Both the position numbers and the translations under genes were made by a program. Shown in pieces: positions 17,298 to 24,161 of a DNA stretch of 64,000 bases. The DNA is from an uncultured Pelagibacteraceae bacterium (lineage in GTDB: Bacteria; Pseudomonadota; Alphaproteobacteria; Pelagibacterales; Pelagibacteraceae): NCBI GenBank assembly GCA_902582105.1, contig CACHQT010000003.1:17507-81506 (forward strand), written 5' to 3'. How positions within the stretch are numbered: the stretch's first letter is position 1; every line of letters begins with the position of its first letter. The notes under the pieces were generated by a model. That model was not told where the DNA came from. It did not search any database and was given only the letters and a program-made list of their open reading frames with translations.

Positions 17298-17888
17298 ATG
17301 AGCAATATTGATTTTTATTTTTCTATAGGAAGCACATACACATATCTAACAATAACAAGAATTTTAGATGTTGAAAAAAAATATAGTGTAAAATTTAATT
17401 GGAAGCCTTTTAGTGTAAGGGCAATAATGAAAGAAATGAATAATATTCCTTTCCCTAAAGAAAAAGTTAATAAAGTAAATTATATGTGGAGAGATATTGA
17501 AAGACGCGCAAAAGGTTATGGATTTTTTGCAAAAACACCTGTTCCCTATCCTTTAACTCAATTTGATCTAGCTAATAAGCTTGCAATTTTGGGTTTAGAA
17601 GAAGGTTGGGGTGTTGATTACGTAAGGTTAACTTATAAAAGATGGTTTCAAGAAGGAAAGGAACCTGCAGTAGATCCAAATATATCTGAAATTTGCAATG
17701 AATTAAAAATTGATAAAAATAAAGTAATCGAAAAAGCAAACTCCGATAAAATAGAAAAAGAATATTTAGCAAATACCGAGAGCGCTAGAAAAAATAAAGT
17801 TTTTGGAAGCCCATCATTTATAGTTGGTAATGAAATTTTCTGGGGAGATGATAGATTGGAAGATGCCATTACTTGGTCAAAAAAATAG
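17298..17888 (+). CDS. DsbA-family / 2-hydroxychromene-2-carboxylate isomerase-like protein
   Basis: 196 residues with a thioredoxin-fold start IDFYFSIGSTYTYLT, where HCCA isomerases and GST-kappa enzymes have a catalytic serine in place of a CxxC. The C-terminal half holds VFGSPSFIVGNEIFWGDDRL, typical of the family cis-Pro and final strand. HCCA isomerases use glutathione to isomerise an aromatic breakdown intermediate, and relatives serve general glutathione chemistry. The stop TAG shares its last base with the GTG start of the next gene. Confidence 0.85.
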   Translation: MSNIDFYFSIGSTYTYLTITRILDVEKKYSVKFNWKPFSVRAIMKEMNNIPFPKEKVNKVNYMWRDIERRAKGYGFFAKTPVPYPLTQFDLANKLAILGLEEGWGVDYVRLTYKRWFQEGKEPAVDPNISEICNELKIDKNKVIEKANSDKIEKEYLANTESARKNKVFGSPSFIVGNEIFWGDDRLEDAITWSKK

Positions 17889-18985
17889 TGTTTAAAATAA
17901 AAATCCTTTTAATATTCTTTGTTCTTATAAATTTTAATTTAAACGCAGATGAGTTTAAATTTAAAAAAATCGCTAATTTAGCTAAACCATGGGGATCGTC
18001 TTTTATTAATGAGTCTGAATTAATAATCTCAGAAAAAGTAGGAAAGATAAAGATAGTCAATATCAATGATGGCAAAATAATTGAGGTAAAACATAATTTA
18101 AAGTTTAAAAATGTTGGCCAAGGTGGTTTATTAGATATTGTTTATAAAGATAATTATGTTTGGATTGCATACACCGAGGAAGTAGAAAAAAGAATATACA
18201 GCACTTCAATTGCAAAAGGTAAATTAAATAAAAATAAAATAAAATTTAAAAATATCTTTCAATCAAAACCAAATAATGTCTCAACTGATTATCACTTTGG
18301 TTCTAGATTAGCTATTAAAGATAACTATTTGTTTGCCTCAGTTGGAGAGCGAGGATTAGGCGGCTTAGTTCAAGATCCCAAAAACCATCTTGGAAGTATA
18401 ATTAGAATAAATTTAGATGGAAAAATTCCAAAAGATAATCCAAAATTTATTGATAAACCTGATTGGCTTCCTGAAATTTATCAATTAGGAGTTAGAAATA
18501 ACCAAGGTCTTACTGTGTCTCCGTTTGATGGAAAAATTTATACAAGTAATCATGGAGCAAAAGGAGGGGATTGGTTTGGAGAAGTAAAAAAAGGTGAGAA
18601 TTATGGTTGGCCAATTTTGGGTTGGGGAGGAACGAATTACGATGGATCTACAATAGGACCTAAATGGAAGCCAGGATTTACAAAAGCCATACAATATTGG
18701 GTTCCATCAATAGGAGTGAGCGCAATAACTATTTACAAAGGAAAAGAATTCAATGAATGGGATGGAAAAGCTTTAATAACTTCATTAAGAAATCAATCAC
18801 TTAAAGTTATTAACTTTAAAAATTTACTAGATATTAAAGAGGAAACAATTTTTAAAGACAAGATAGATCGTATTAGAGATATACAAGTACACCCTATAAA
18901 TGGTAAAATATATTTTTTAAGTGAAAAATATTATGGAGAAAAAGGCCCTGAAGAAGATGGGCTGTGGTTAATGGAAAAAAAATAA
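17888..18985 (+). CDS. Secreted PQQ-dependent sugar dehydrogenase-like beta-propeller
   Basis: 365 residues from a GTG at 17888 (one-base overlap with the upstream TAG); a TTG five codons earlier is less likely. A signal peptide ends near residue 20 (FNLNADEF). The rest matches the soluble aldose sugar dehydrogenase (Asd/YliI) propeller: DYHFGSRLAI with the catalytic His, VGERGLGG, and the calcium/PQQ-region sequence YQLGVRNNQGL followed by NHGAKGGDWFGEV and GENYGWP. It would oxidise periplasmic sugars or related alcohols with PQQ. No PQQ synthesis genes are in the window. Confidence 0.85.
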   Translation: MFKIKILLIFFVLINFNLNADEFKFKKIANLAKPWGSSFINESELIISEKVGKIKIVNINDGKIIEVKHNLKFKNVGQGGLLDIVYKDNYVWIAYTEEVEKRIYSTSIAKGKLNKNKIKFKNIFQSKPNNVSTDYHFGSRLAIKDNYLFASVGERGLGGLVQDPKNHLGSIIRINLDGKIPKDNPKFIDKPDWLPEIYQLGVRNNQGLTVSPFDGKIYTSNHGAKGGDWFGEVKKGENYGWPILGWGGTNYDGSTIGPKWKPGFTKAIQYWVPSIGVSAITIYKGKEFNEWDGKALITSLRNQSLKVINFKNLLDIKEETIFKDKIDRIRDIQVHPINGKIYFLSEKYYGEKGPEEDGLWLMEKK

Positions 18986-19323
18986 TGGGAAATATTACCG
19001 CTTATATTATTTTAATCATTGCTGTAGTTTTAGGTACTGCCGCAAATGGTTTTGCAAAGAGTGCTCAGGGTTTCACTTTAATAATCCCTAGCATAATTAC
19101 GGCAATAACTATTGTTGGGTGTATGTTTGCATTGTCACTTGTTATGAAATCGATTCCAGTTGGGATCACTTACGCTTCATTTGCTGGTCTTTGTATAATT
19201 GCAACTAGCTTGGTTGGACTTATTAAATTTAATCAAGTTCCTAACTTATATGTTATAATTGGACTTGGATTAATTGTCGCTGGTGTCTTAATGGTAAATT
19301 TATTAGGTAAAACTAACACTTAA
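18985..19323 (+). CDS. SMR (EmrE/SugE-like) four-helix membrane protein lacking the key Glu
   Basis: 112 residues from the ATG at 18985, which overlaps the upstream stop by one base. Four hydrophobic helices and motifs SIPVGITYA and VAGVLMVNLLG match small multidrug resistance proteins. Aligned at Ala13 and Gly17-Thr18 of EmrE, position 14, the glutamate that couples proton and drug, is valine here (AVVLGT against AEVIGT). Helix 1 has no acidic residue. So ordinary proton-coupled drug export is unlikely. It ends the 15885-19323 run. Confidence 0.8.
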   Translation: MGNITAYIILIIAVVLGTAANGFAKSAQGFTLIIPSIITAITIVGCMFALSLVMKSIPVGITYASFAGLCIIATSLVGLIKFNQVPNLYVIIGLGLIVAGVLMVNLLGKTNT

Positions 19324-19379
19324 TTGTCTCATAAAATTATAATTACATTGAAAAACAGATATAAGACACTAGTTTAGAT

Positions 19380-19398
19380 TTTTAGAATCATTCTAAAA
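19380..19398. repeat. 9-bp-arm palindrome directly before a start codon
   Basis: Arms TTTTAGAAT and ATTCTAAAA are separated by one C and end 2 bases before the ATG at 19401. It covers the place where a ribosome-binding site would be, and no Shine-Dalgarno sequence is visible, so it may be a regulator site or a translation-blocking hairpin. A/T-only palindromes arise easily in this genome. Confidence 0.3.
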
Positions 19399-19400
19399 TT

Positions 19401-19643
19401 ATGAACTCGTTATACAAAGTAATTATTACATACGAATTAGTTTTTTTATTGTTTTGGAATATTTTATATTTATCTAATTCAGATATCGAAAACTGGTTCA
19501 CAGAAAAATTTTTAACTGCAATTTTTGTATTTTTGTCGACTATGGCTTTGGGGGCTACATTAATGTACATCATATTTGTTAGCTTAAGATTAACGGGCAT
19601 CTCTAAAATTTTAAAAAGTATTAAAGATCCTAGAAAAAACTAA
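19401..19643 (+). CDS. Small two-helix membrane protein of unknown function
   Basis: 80 residues with two hydrophobic segments (about residues 5-24 and 38-62) and a basic C-terminal tail. No family recognised. It is 2 bp upstream of the SDR gene and therefore probably in the same transcript as the SDR, TIGR03643 and photolyase-domain genes. A palindrome covers its ribosome-binding region. A role in the photolyase group is only suggested by position. Confidence 0.6.
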   Translation: MNSLYKVIITYELVFLLFWNILYLSNSDIENWFTEKFLTAIFVFLSTMALGATLMYIIFVSLRLTGISKILKSIKDPRKN

Positions 19644-19645
19644 AA

Positions 19646-20359
19646 ATGAGTAAGTATTTAATTTTTGGTGCTACAGGATCTATTGGATCAAATCTTGCAG
19701 AAAAATTATATAATTCTGATAAAGATGTTCATTTATTAGGTAGAGATGAAGAAGAACTTAAAAAATTATCTTCAAAGCTAAACTCTGAATATACAGTTAT
19801 AGATATTTTAAATGACGATATATCAAAAATTATAAAAAATAGTTTTGATAATGTCGATGTATCAGGTGTTGCTTATTGTGTAGGGTCAATCGATTTGAAA
19901 CCATTAAAAAGTGCAAAAAAAGAAGATTTTAAAAAGTGTTTAGATTTAAATTTTTTTCCTGCGATTGAAATTATTCAAAACCTACAAGAGAATTTAAAAA
20001 AAAATAAAGGTTCAATTGTTCTTTTTTCTACAGTAGCAGTAAGAAAAGGTTTTACTAACCACGCTATTATTTCATCAGCAAAAGGTGCAATAGAAGGACT
20101 TACGGTGTCTTTAGCTGCTGAGTTTGCTCCTAATATTAGAGTTAACTGTATTGCTCCAAGTTTAACAGATTCAAAAATGTCTAAATCAATTTTAAAAAGT
20201 AAATTAATTTCCGATGGTATTGCAAAATCACATCCTATGAAAAGAATTGGAAAACCTGAAGACGCAGCATCAATGGCTAAATTCTTGTTATCTGATGAAA
20301 GTCCATGGATAACTGGACAAATAATTGGTGTTGATGGTGGTAAATCGTCTTTAAGTTAA
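19646..20359 (+). CDS. Short-chain dehydrogenase/reductase-like protein without catalytic Tyr
   Basis: 237 residues with the nucleotide-binding GATGSIG loop, the Asn102 of the LN motif and the C-terminal DGGKSSLS end of classical SDRs. In the active-site segment FSTVAVRKGFTNHAIISSAK, Lys146 is kept but the tyrosine four residues before it is Ile142, and the usual serine is Thr129. It therefore probably binds NAD(P) without normal SDR oxidoreduction. It precedes TIGR03643 and the photolyase-domain gene by 15 bp, an arrangement I recall from other marine genomes, suggesting an accessory or structural role there. Confidence 0.82.
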   Translation: MSKYLIFGATGSIGSNLAEKLYNSDKDVHLLGRDEEELKKLSSKLNSEYTVIDILNDDISKIIKNSFDNVDVSGVAYCVGSIDLKPLKSAKKEDFKKCLDLNFFPAIEIIQNLQENLKKNKGSIVLFSTVAVRKGFTNHAIISSAKGAIEGLTVSLAAEFAPNIRVNCIAPSLTDSKMSKSILKSKLISDGIAKSHPMKRIGKPEDAASMAKFLLSDESPWITGQIIGVDGGKSSLS

Positions 20360-20374
20360 TAACAAATAAACCTA

Positions 20375-20587
20375 ATGAAGCCTTATATTGATGAAGTCAT
20401 TGGAATGGCTTGGTCTGATAAAGTTTCATTTGAGGAAATTAAAAAAAAAACAGGCCTTAATGAAAAAGAAGTTATATCGGTGATGAGAAAAAATCTAAAA
20501 AAAAGAAGCTTCATCCTTTGGAGAAAGAGGGTTAGAGGCCGTCTTTCAAAACATAGAAAAAGAACTAAAAATAAATATGGATTTTAA
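20375..20587 (+). CDS. TIGR03643 family small basic protein
   Basis: 70 residues matching the small family TIGR03643 that occurs next to photolyase genes: IGMAWSDKVSFEEI, a helix-turn-helix-like EKEVISVMRKNL, then SFILWRKRVRGRLSKH and a strongly basic tail. The LWRKRV segment is the family hallmark. Function is unknown; the helix-turn-helix pattern and basic tail suggest nucleic-acid binding (inference). Its last 11 bp overlap the start of the photolyase-domain gene, implying coupled translation. Confidence 0.8.
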   Translation: MKPYIDEVIGMAWSDKVSFEEIKKKTGLNEKEVISVMRKNLKKRSFILWRKRVRGRLSKHRKRTKNKYGF

Positions 20588-21722
20588 ACCTTCTCGAGAT
20601 TTTGCTACTCAAGTACTCAATGAATTTATTGAAAAAAATCTTGTTGAATATTCTAGATTAAGAAATTTTGATTTTGGACCGGATAAAAGATCTAATGTTT
20701 CTTGTTTGTCACCATATGTAACACATGGAGCCATTAGTGAGATAGAAATTCTAAAAAAATGTTTAAAAAAATATTCTTTTGTAAAGAATGAGAAATTTAT
20801 TCAAGAAGTTTTGTGGAGAGTTTATTGGAAAGGATGGCTTGAGCTTAGACCTGATGTATGGAGAGATTTTATTATAGATTTAAATAAACTAAAACAGGAA
20901 TACAAAAATAATAAAAATTATTTAGAGGCTATTGAAGGTAAAACTAAAATAGAATGCTTCAATACTTGGGTAAATGAATTAAAAAATTATAATTATCTTC
21001 ATAATCATGCAAGAATGTGGTTTGCTAGTATTTGGATTTTTACTCTTGGCTTGCCCTGGCAACTAGGTGCAGAATTTTTTATGAAACATCTTTTTGATGG
21101 AGATAGCGCATCAAATACTTTTGGCTGGAGATGGGTCGCTGGCGTCCAAACAAAAGGTAAAAATTATGTTGCTTTAGAATGGAATATTAAAAAATTCACT
21201 AATAATAGATTCAGCAATATAAAACTTAATGAAAATCCAGTTCCAGTCATTGATGATAGAATTTATTCAATTGTAAATAATGACTTTATTAATGCAAATT
21301 TATCAAATAATCAGGATTTATTAATATTTGAAAACAATCTCTCTTTCGAACAAAGTGATTTTAAAGATCAATCTTTTAAAAACCTTTATTTTGTATTTAA
21401 CGAAAATGAAACAAGGCAAATAAAACTAGATGAAAAAGTCATATATTTTAAAAAATCTCTAATTACCGACCAAATAGAAAATTTAAAAAATAAATCATTA
21501 AATTGTAAAATGATTAATATTAAAGATCTCAAAGATATGAAGGAAAATCTATTAACTTTATATCCATCTGTTGGTGAAAACCTTGATTACATAAATTCTA
21601 ATAATTTAAAGAATATTAATTTTTTATATAGAAAAATTGATCAGTATTCTTGGAAATATTGCAATAAAGGTTTTTTTAATTTTAAAAATTATATACCCAG
21701 GATAGTTCAAGAATTTATTTAG
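20577..21722 (+). CDS. Photolyase FAD-binding-domain protein without N-terminal antenna domain
   Basis: 381 residues. The FAD-binding domain of class I photolyases/cryptochromes begins almost at the N-terminus: SPYVTHGAIS, EVLWRVYWKGWLE, NHARMWFASIW and FDGDSASNTFGWRWVAG are all recognisable within residues 45-190. The usual preceding alpha/beta antenna domain is missing. After residue 210 comes an extra segment of about 170 residues with alternating strands and helices (DLLIFENNLS, KNLYFVFNE, YFKKSLITDQIENL), which could be an alpha/beta domain in permuted order. The gene overlaps TIGR03643 upstream and the convergent DUF2256 gene by 8 bp. Confidence 0.82.
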   Translation: MDFKPSRDFATQVLNEFIEKNLVEYSRLRNFDFGPDKRSNVSCLSPYVTHGAISEIEILKKCLKKYSFVKNEKFIQEVLWRVYWKGWLELRPDVWRDFIIDLNKLKQEYKNNKNYLEAIEGKTKIECFNTWVNELKNYNYLHNHARMWFASIWIFTLGLPWQLGAEFFMKHLFDGDSASNTFGWRWVAGVQTKGKNYVALEWNIKKFTNNRFSNIKLNENPVPVIDDRIYSIVNNDFINANLSNNQDLLIFENNLSFEQSDFKDQSFKNLYFVFNENETRQIKLDEKVIYFKKSLITDQIENLKNKSLNCKMINIKDLKDMKENLLTLYPSVGENLDYINSNNLKNINFLYRKIDQYSWKYCNKGFFNFKNYIPRIVQEFI

Positions 21723-21840
21723 CAGAGCATCTTTTAGAACAATACTTCACTTGATTCCAATTTAGTCTCCATTTTTTTCTCCAAACGAATGGTCTTTTAC
21801 AAACTGAACAAGTTTTAGAAGGTAAATTTTGTTTTTTCAT
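21715..21840 (-). CDS. DUF2256 zinc-finger-like protein
   Basis: 41 residues with the DUF2256 pattern: LPSKTCSVCKRPFVWRKKW near the N-terminus and KYCSKRC near the C-terminus, giving a CxxC...CxxxC set likely to bind zinc. The family is usually found beside photolyase/cryptochrome genes; function unknown. It overlaps the upstream DCC-protein gene by 4 bp (ATGA) and the convergent photolyase-domain gene by 8 bp. Confidence 0.85.
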   Translation of the reverse strand: MKKQNLPSKTCSVCKRPFVWRKKWRLNWNQVKYCSKRCSAK

Positions 21841-22187
21841 TTTAGTTGGTGTTTATTTTTTAAAAATAAGAAATAGGCTATTACTTCATAACCATAGTGG
21901 AATAAAACAAATAAAGGTTTAATTGAAAATATTTTGGCAAGAAAATAATATTTAGGAATTTTTGACCATATTATAACAAAAGCTTTTGCGCCCCCTATCA
22001 CTTTTCCATCATCTATTACATGCAATCTTCTTAATAATTCCTCCTGTGATTTGGAGGTTAGTTTTAAAGCCGCTTCGTTGTTTGTAATATCAATCCATTC
22101 TAAATTACTATCAGCAATTTTCTTGTAGTGATTTATCTCTAATCTACAAACATTACAGGAATTATTAAAAAAAACTTTAATTGCCAT
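21837..22187 (-). CDS. DCC family (DUF393) thiol-disulfide oxidoreductase-like protein
   Basis: 116 residues. The start VFFNNSCNVCRLEI carries the CxxC motif (Cys11 and Cys14) of DUF393 proteins, where the family consensus is DGxCxxC; here the aspartate is replaced by Asn-Ser. The central WIDITNNE and FVIIWSKIP stretches also fit. The C-terminus is hydrophobic, suggesting membrane association. It overlaps the FeS-BCP-type photolyase gene by 11 bp and DUF2256 by 4 bp, forming a three-gene minus-strand unit. Confidence 0.8.
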   Translation of the reverse strand: MAIKVFFNNSCNVCRLEINHYKKIADSNLEWIDITNNEAALKLTSKSQEELLRRLHVIDDGKVIGGAKAFVIIWSKIPKYYFLAKIFSIKPLFVLFHYGYEVIAYFLFLKNKHQLK

Positions 22188-23673
22188 ATGTATTTTTATT
22201 AATAAATTTTTCTGCCTCTGACAATATTAATTTTTTTCTATCTGTTTTCATTTTATCAAAAACTCTAACCATCATTGAAAGTCTTGGATTTTTAATAAAA
22301 AAATTTCTGTTTCTATTTATAAATCTCCAATACAAACCGTCCATAGTGTTACACCACTCACCCTTTTTAAAATCCATCATTTTCATAAAATAACTCGATC
22401 CACATATATATGGTTTTGTTGCAAAAATTCCTCCATCACTAAAAAGACCCATCCCATAGACATTAGGCACCATTACCCAATCAGATGAGTCGACAAACAT
22501 TTCCATAAACCACTTGTAAACATTCTTTGGTTTAATTTCACAGAGGTTCATAATGTTTGACAGAATCATTAATCTTTCAATATGATGTGACCATCCATAG
22601 TTTGCCGCATTTTTAATTGCATGATCTAATGGTGGTAGTCCTGTTGTGCCTTCATACCAAGAATTTTTCATTTTTCTATTTTGTTTAAAAAAATTTCTAT
22701 TTTCCATTTCAGAACTGTAAACTTGATAAATACCTCTCATAAATTCACGCCATCCTATAACTTGTCTTATATAACCTTCTAAGGAGTTTAATCTTATTTT
22801 ATTTTTTTTATGGGCTTCTATAACTTTTGTAATAATAATATCTGGTGTTATTAAACCTAAATTTAAATAGGGACTGAGAGCGCTATGAAAAAGTATATTA
22901 TCTTTTTGATTAACTGCATCTTCATAGTCTCCAAATAAATTAGCTTTTTCTTTTATAAAAAAATTTAAGAGTTTGATTGAATCTTTGTATTCTGTTGCAA
23001 ACCAGAAATTTTTAGTTTGACCTGGATGGTTTTTAAATAATTTTTCAATTATTGGTGCTAAAGTTTCTGTATGTTTTGATGGTTTTATTTTTGGAAATTT
23101 TGGTACATTAATATTAGCAGGTAATTTCTTTCTATTATCTTCATCAAAGCTCCATTTCCCGCCTTCTGGACTACCATCTTTTTTTAATAATATATTAAAT
23201 TTTTGTCTTCTCTCTTTATAAAAATTAGCCATAAATGGTTTTTTTGTTTTAGATAAATAATTTTTAAAATCTTCTCTAGAGTTCAAAAACATTGGTGATT
23301 TTATATAATTCAATTTAATCTTTGATTTATTTAAAAAGTTTTTTATTTTATTTTCGAAAAATTTATCCTCAATTTCAAAAATAGTTACTTCTTTAATATT
23401 TTTAGATACAATAGCTCTTTTAAGTTTTTCGATATAATTTTTTCTAAAATCAGTCGAATCGATTCTTGTATATATTATCTTATAGTTATTTTTTTTTAAG
23501 TTCTCAGCATAGGAACGCATTGATGATAAAAATAATAAAATTTTTAATTTATGATGTTTCTCATATGAACAAAGTTCATAATCTTCAGACATAAAAACTA
23601 CATGGTCCTTTTTAAACTTTTCAACGTTATTTAATGGAAATAGTTGATTGCCAAGAATTAAAAGTAATTTCAT
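22177..23673 (-). CDS. Photolyase/cryptochrome, FeS-BCP (PhrB) type, probably without the Fe-S cluster
   Basis: 498 residues. The N-terminal antenna-type domain starts LLLILGNQLFP and the FAD domain has GYIRQVIGWREFMRGIY and DWVMVPNVYGMGLFSDGG, both hallmarks of FeS-BCP/CryPro photolyases, which repair (6-4) photoproducts. In Agrobacterium PhrB a CxxC and a later Cys lie in a loop after the TKPY segment. Here that loop is short and only Cys441 remains; the other cysteines are 35, 378 and 424. So a normal four-Cys cluster cannot form. A small hairpin overlaps the start codon (23672-23692). Confidence 0.85.
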   Translation of the reverse strand: MKLLLILGNQLFPLNNVEKFKKDHVVFMSEDYELCSYEKHHKLKILLFLSSMRSYAENLKKNNYKIIYTRIDSTDFRKNYIEKLKRAIVSKNIKEVTIFEIEDKFFENKIKNFLNKSKIKLNYIKSPMFLNSREDFKNYLSKTKKPFMANFYKERRQKFNILLKKDGSPEGGKWSFDEDNRKKLPANINVPKFPKIKPSKHTETLAPIIEKLFKNHPGQTKNFWFATEYKDSIKLLNFFIKEKANLFGDYEDAVNQKDNILFHSALSPYLNLGLITPDIIITKVIEAHKKNKIRLNSLEGYIRQVIGWREFMRGIYQVYSSEMENRNFFKQNRKMKNSWYEGTTGLPPLDHAIKNAANYGWSHHIERLMILSNIMNLCEIKPKNVYKWFMEMFVDSSDWVMVPNVYGMGLFSDGGIFATKPYICGSSYFMKMMDFKKGEWCNTMDGLYWRFINRNRNFFIKNPRLSMMVRVFDKMKTDRKKLILSEAEKFINKNTYGN

Positions 23674-23692
23674 AATCTTATTTAAAGATTAT
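23672..23692 (-). promoter_or_regulatory. Hairpin over the photolyase start codon
   Basis: An 8-bp inverted repeat (ATAATCTT at 23672-23679 and AAGATTAT at 23685-23692, plus-strand view) with a 5-nt loop spans the ribosome-binding region and the first bases of the minus-strand photolyase gene. In mRNA it could mask the start. It is short and A/T-rich, so it may be chance. Confidence 0.25.
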
Positions 23693-23741
23693 ATATTGTG
23701 CTGACTTAAATTATAATGCGTCAGGTTTGACCGAGTAAATT

Positions 23742-24134
23742 TTATTTATAAATATCGTCTACCACAACCTGATACGAGTCCACTAATTTATTATTTTTAT
23801 TTGCTAGTCCAACTACCGCAAACATTTCTTTTAACATTTCATCGGTAGCTCCCTTTTTTTTTGCAGCTGCAGAATGTGATTTAATGCAATATTCACAACT
23901 ATTAGTTATAGATACCGCAACATAGATTAGTTCTTTTGTTACCGGATCTAAAGCACCTTTTTTCATAATATCTTTTAAAGAATTCCATGTTCTACCTAAT
24001 TCATTGGGATCGTTTGCTAACATTTTCCAAAAATTTGGAACTTCAGTAATTTGTCTTGTTGTTTTTATTTCATCGTATATTTCTTTGACTTTTCCTTTTG
24101 CTTCACTTTCCTGTATCGGTTTAAATAAAGACAT
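23742..24134 (-). CDS. AhpD-like/carboxymuconolactone decarboxylase family protein
   Basis: 130 residues with the AhpD core motif CEYCIKSHSAAAKKKG: two redox cysteines, a following His and an upstream Glu (KELIYVAVS). These proteins act as alkylhydroperoxidases or thiol-dependent peroxidases in the CMD family. A perfect AGGAGG ribosome-binding site lies 5-6 bases upstream of the start. It is 67 bp from the photolyase gene and 27 bp upstream of the propeller/barrel gene, so it may head that transcript. Confidence 0.85.
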   Translation of the reverse strand: MSLFKPIQESEAKGKVKEIYDEIKTTRQITEVPNFWKMLANDPNELGRTWNSLKDIMKKGALDPVTKELIYVAVSITNSCEYCIKSHSAAAKKKGATDEMLKEMFAVVGLANKNNKLVDSYQVVVDDIYK

Positions 24135-24161
24135 CAGTCCTCCTGTATTTATTTTAATATA

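Noticed and set aside
17572-18075. Three minus-strand frames of 66-73 residues
   Set aside because: They overlap each other and oppose the HCCA-isomerase-like and sugar-dehydrogenase-like genes, which have firm motifs.
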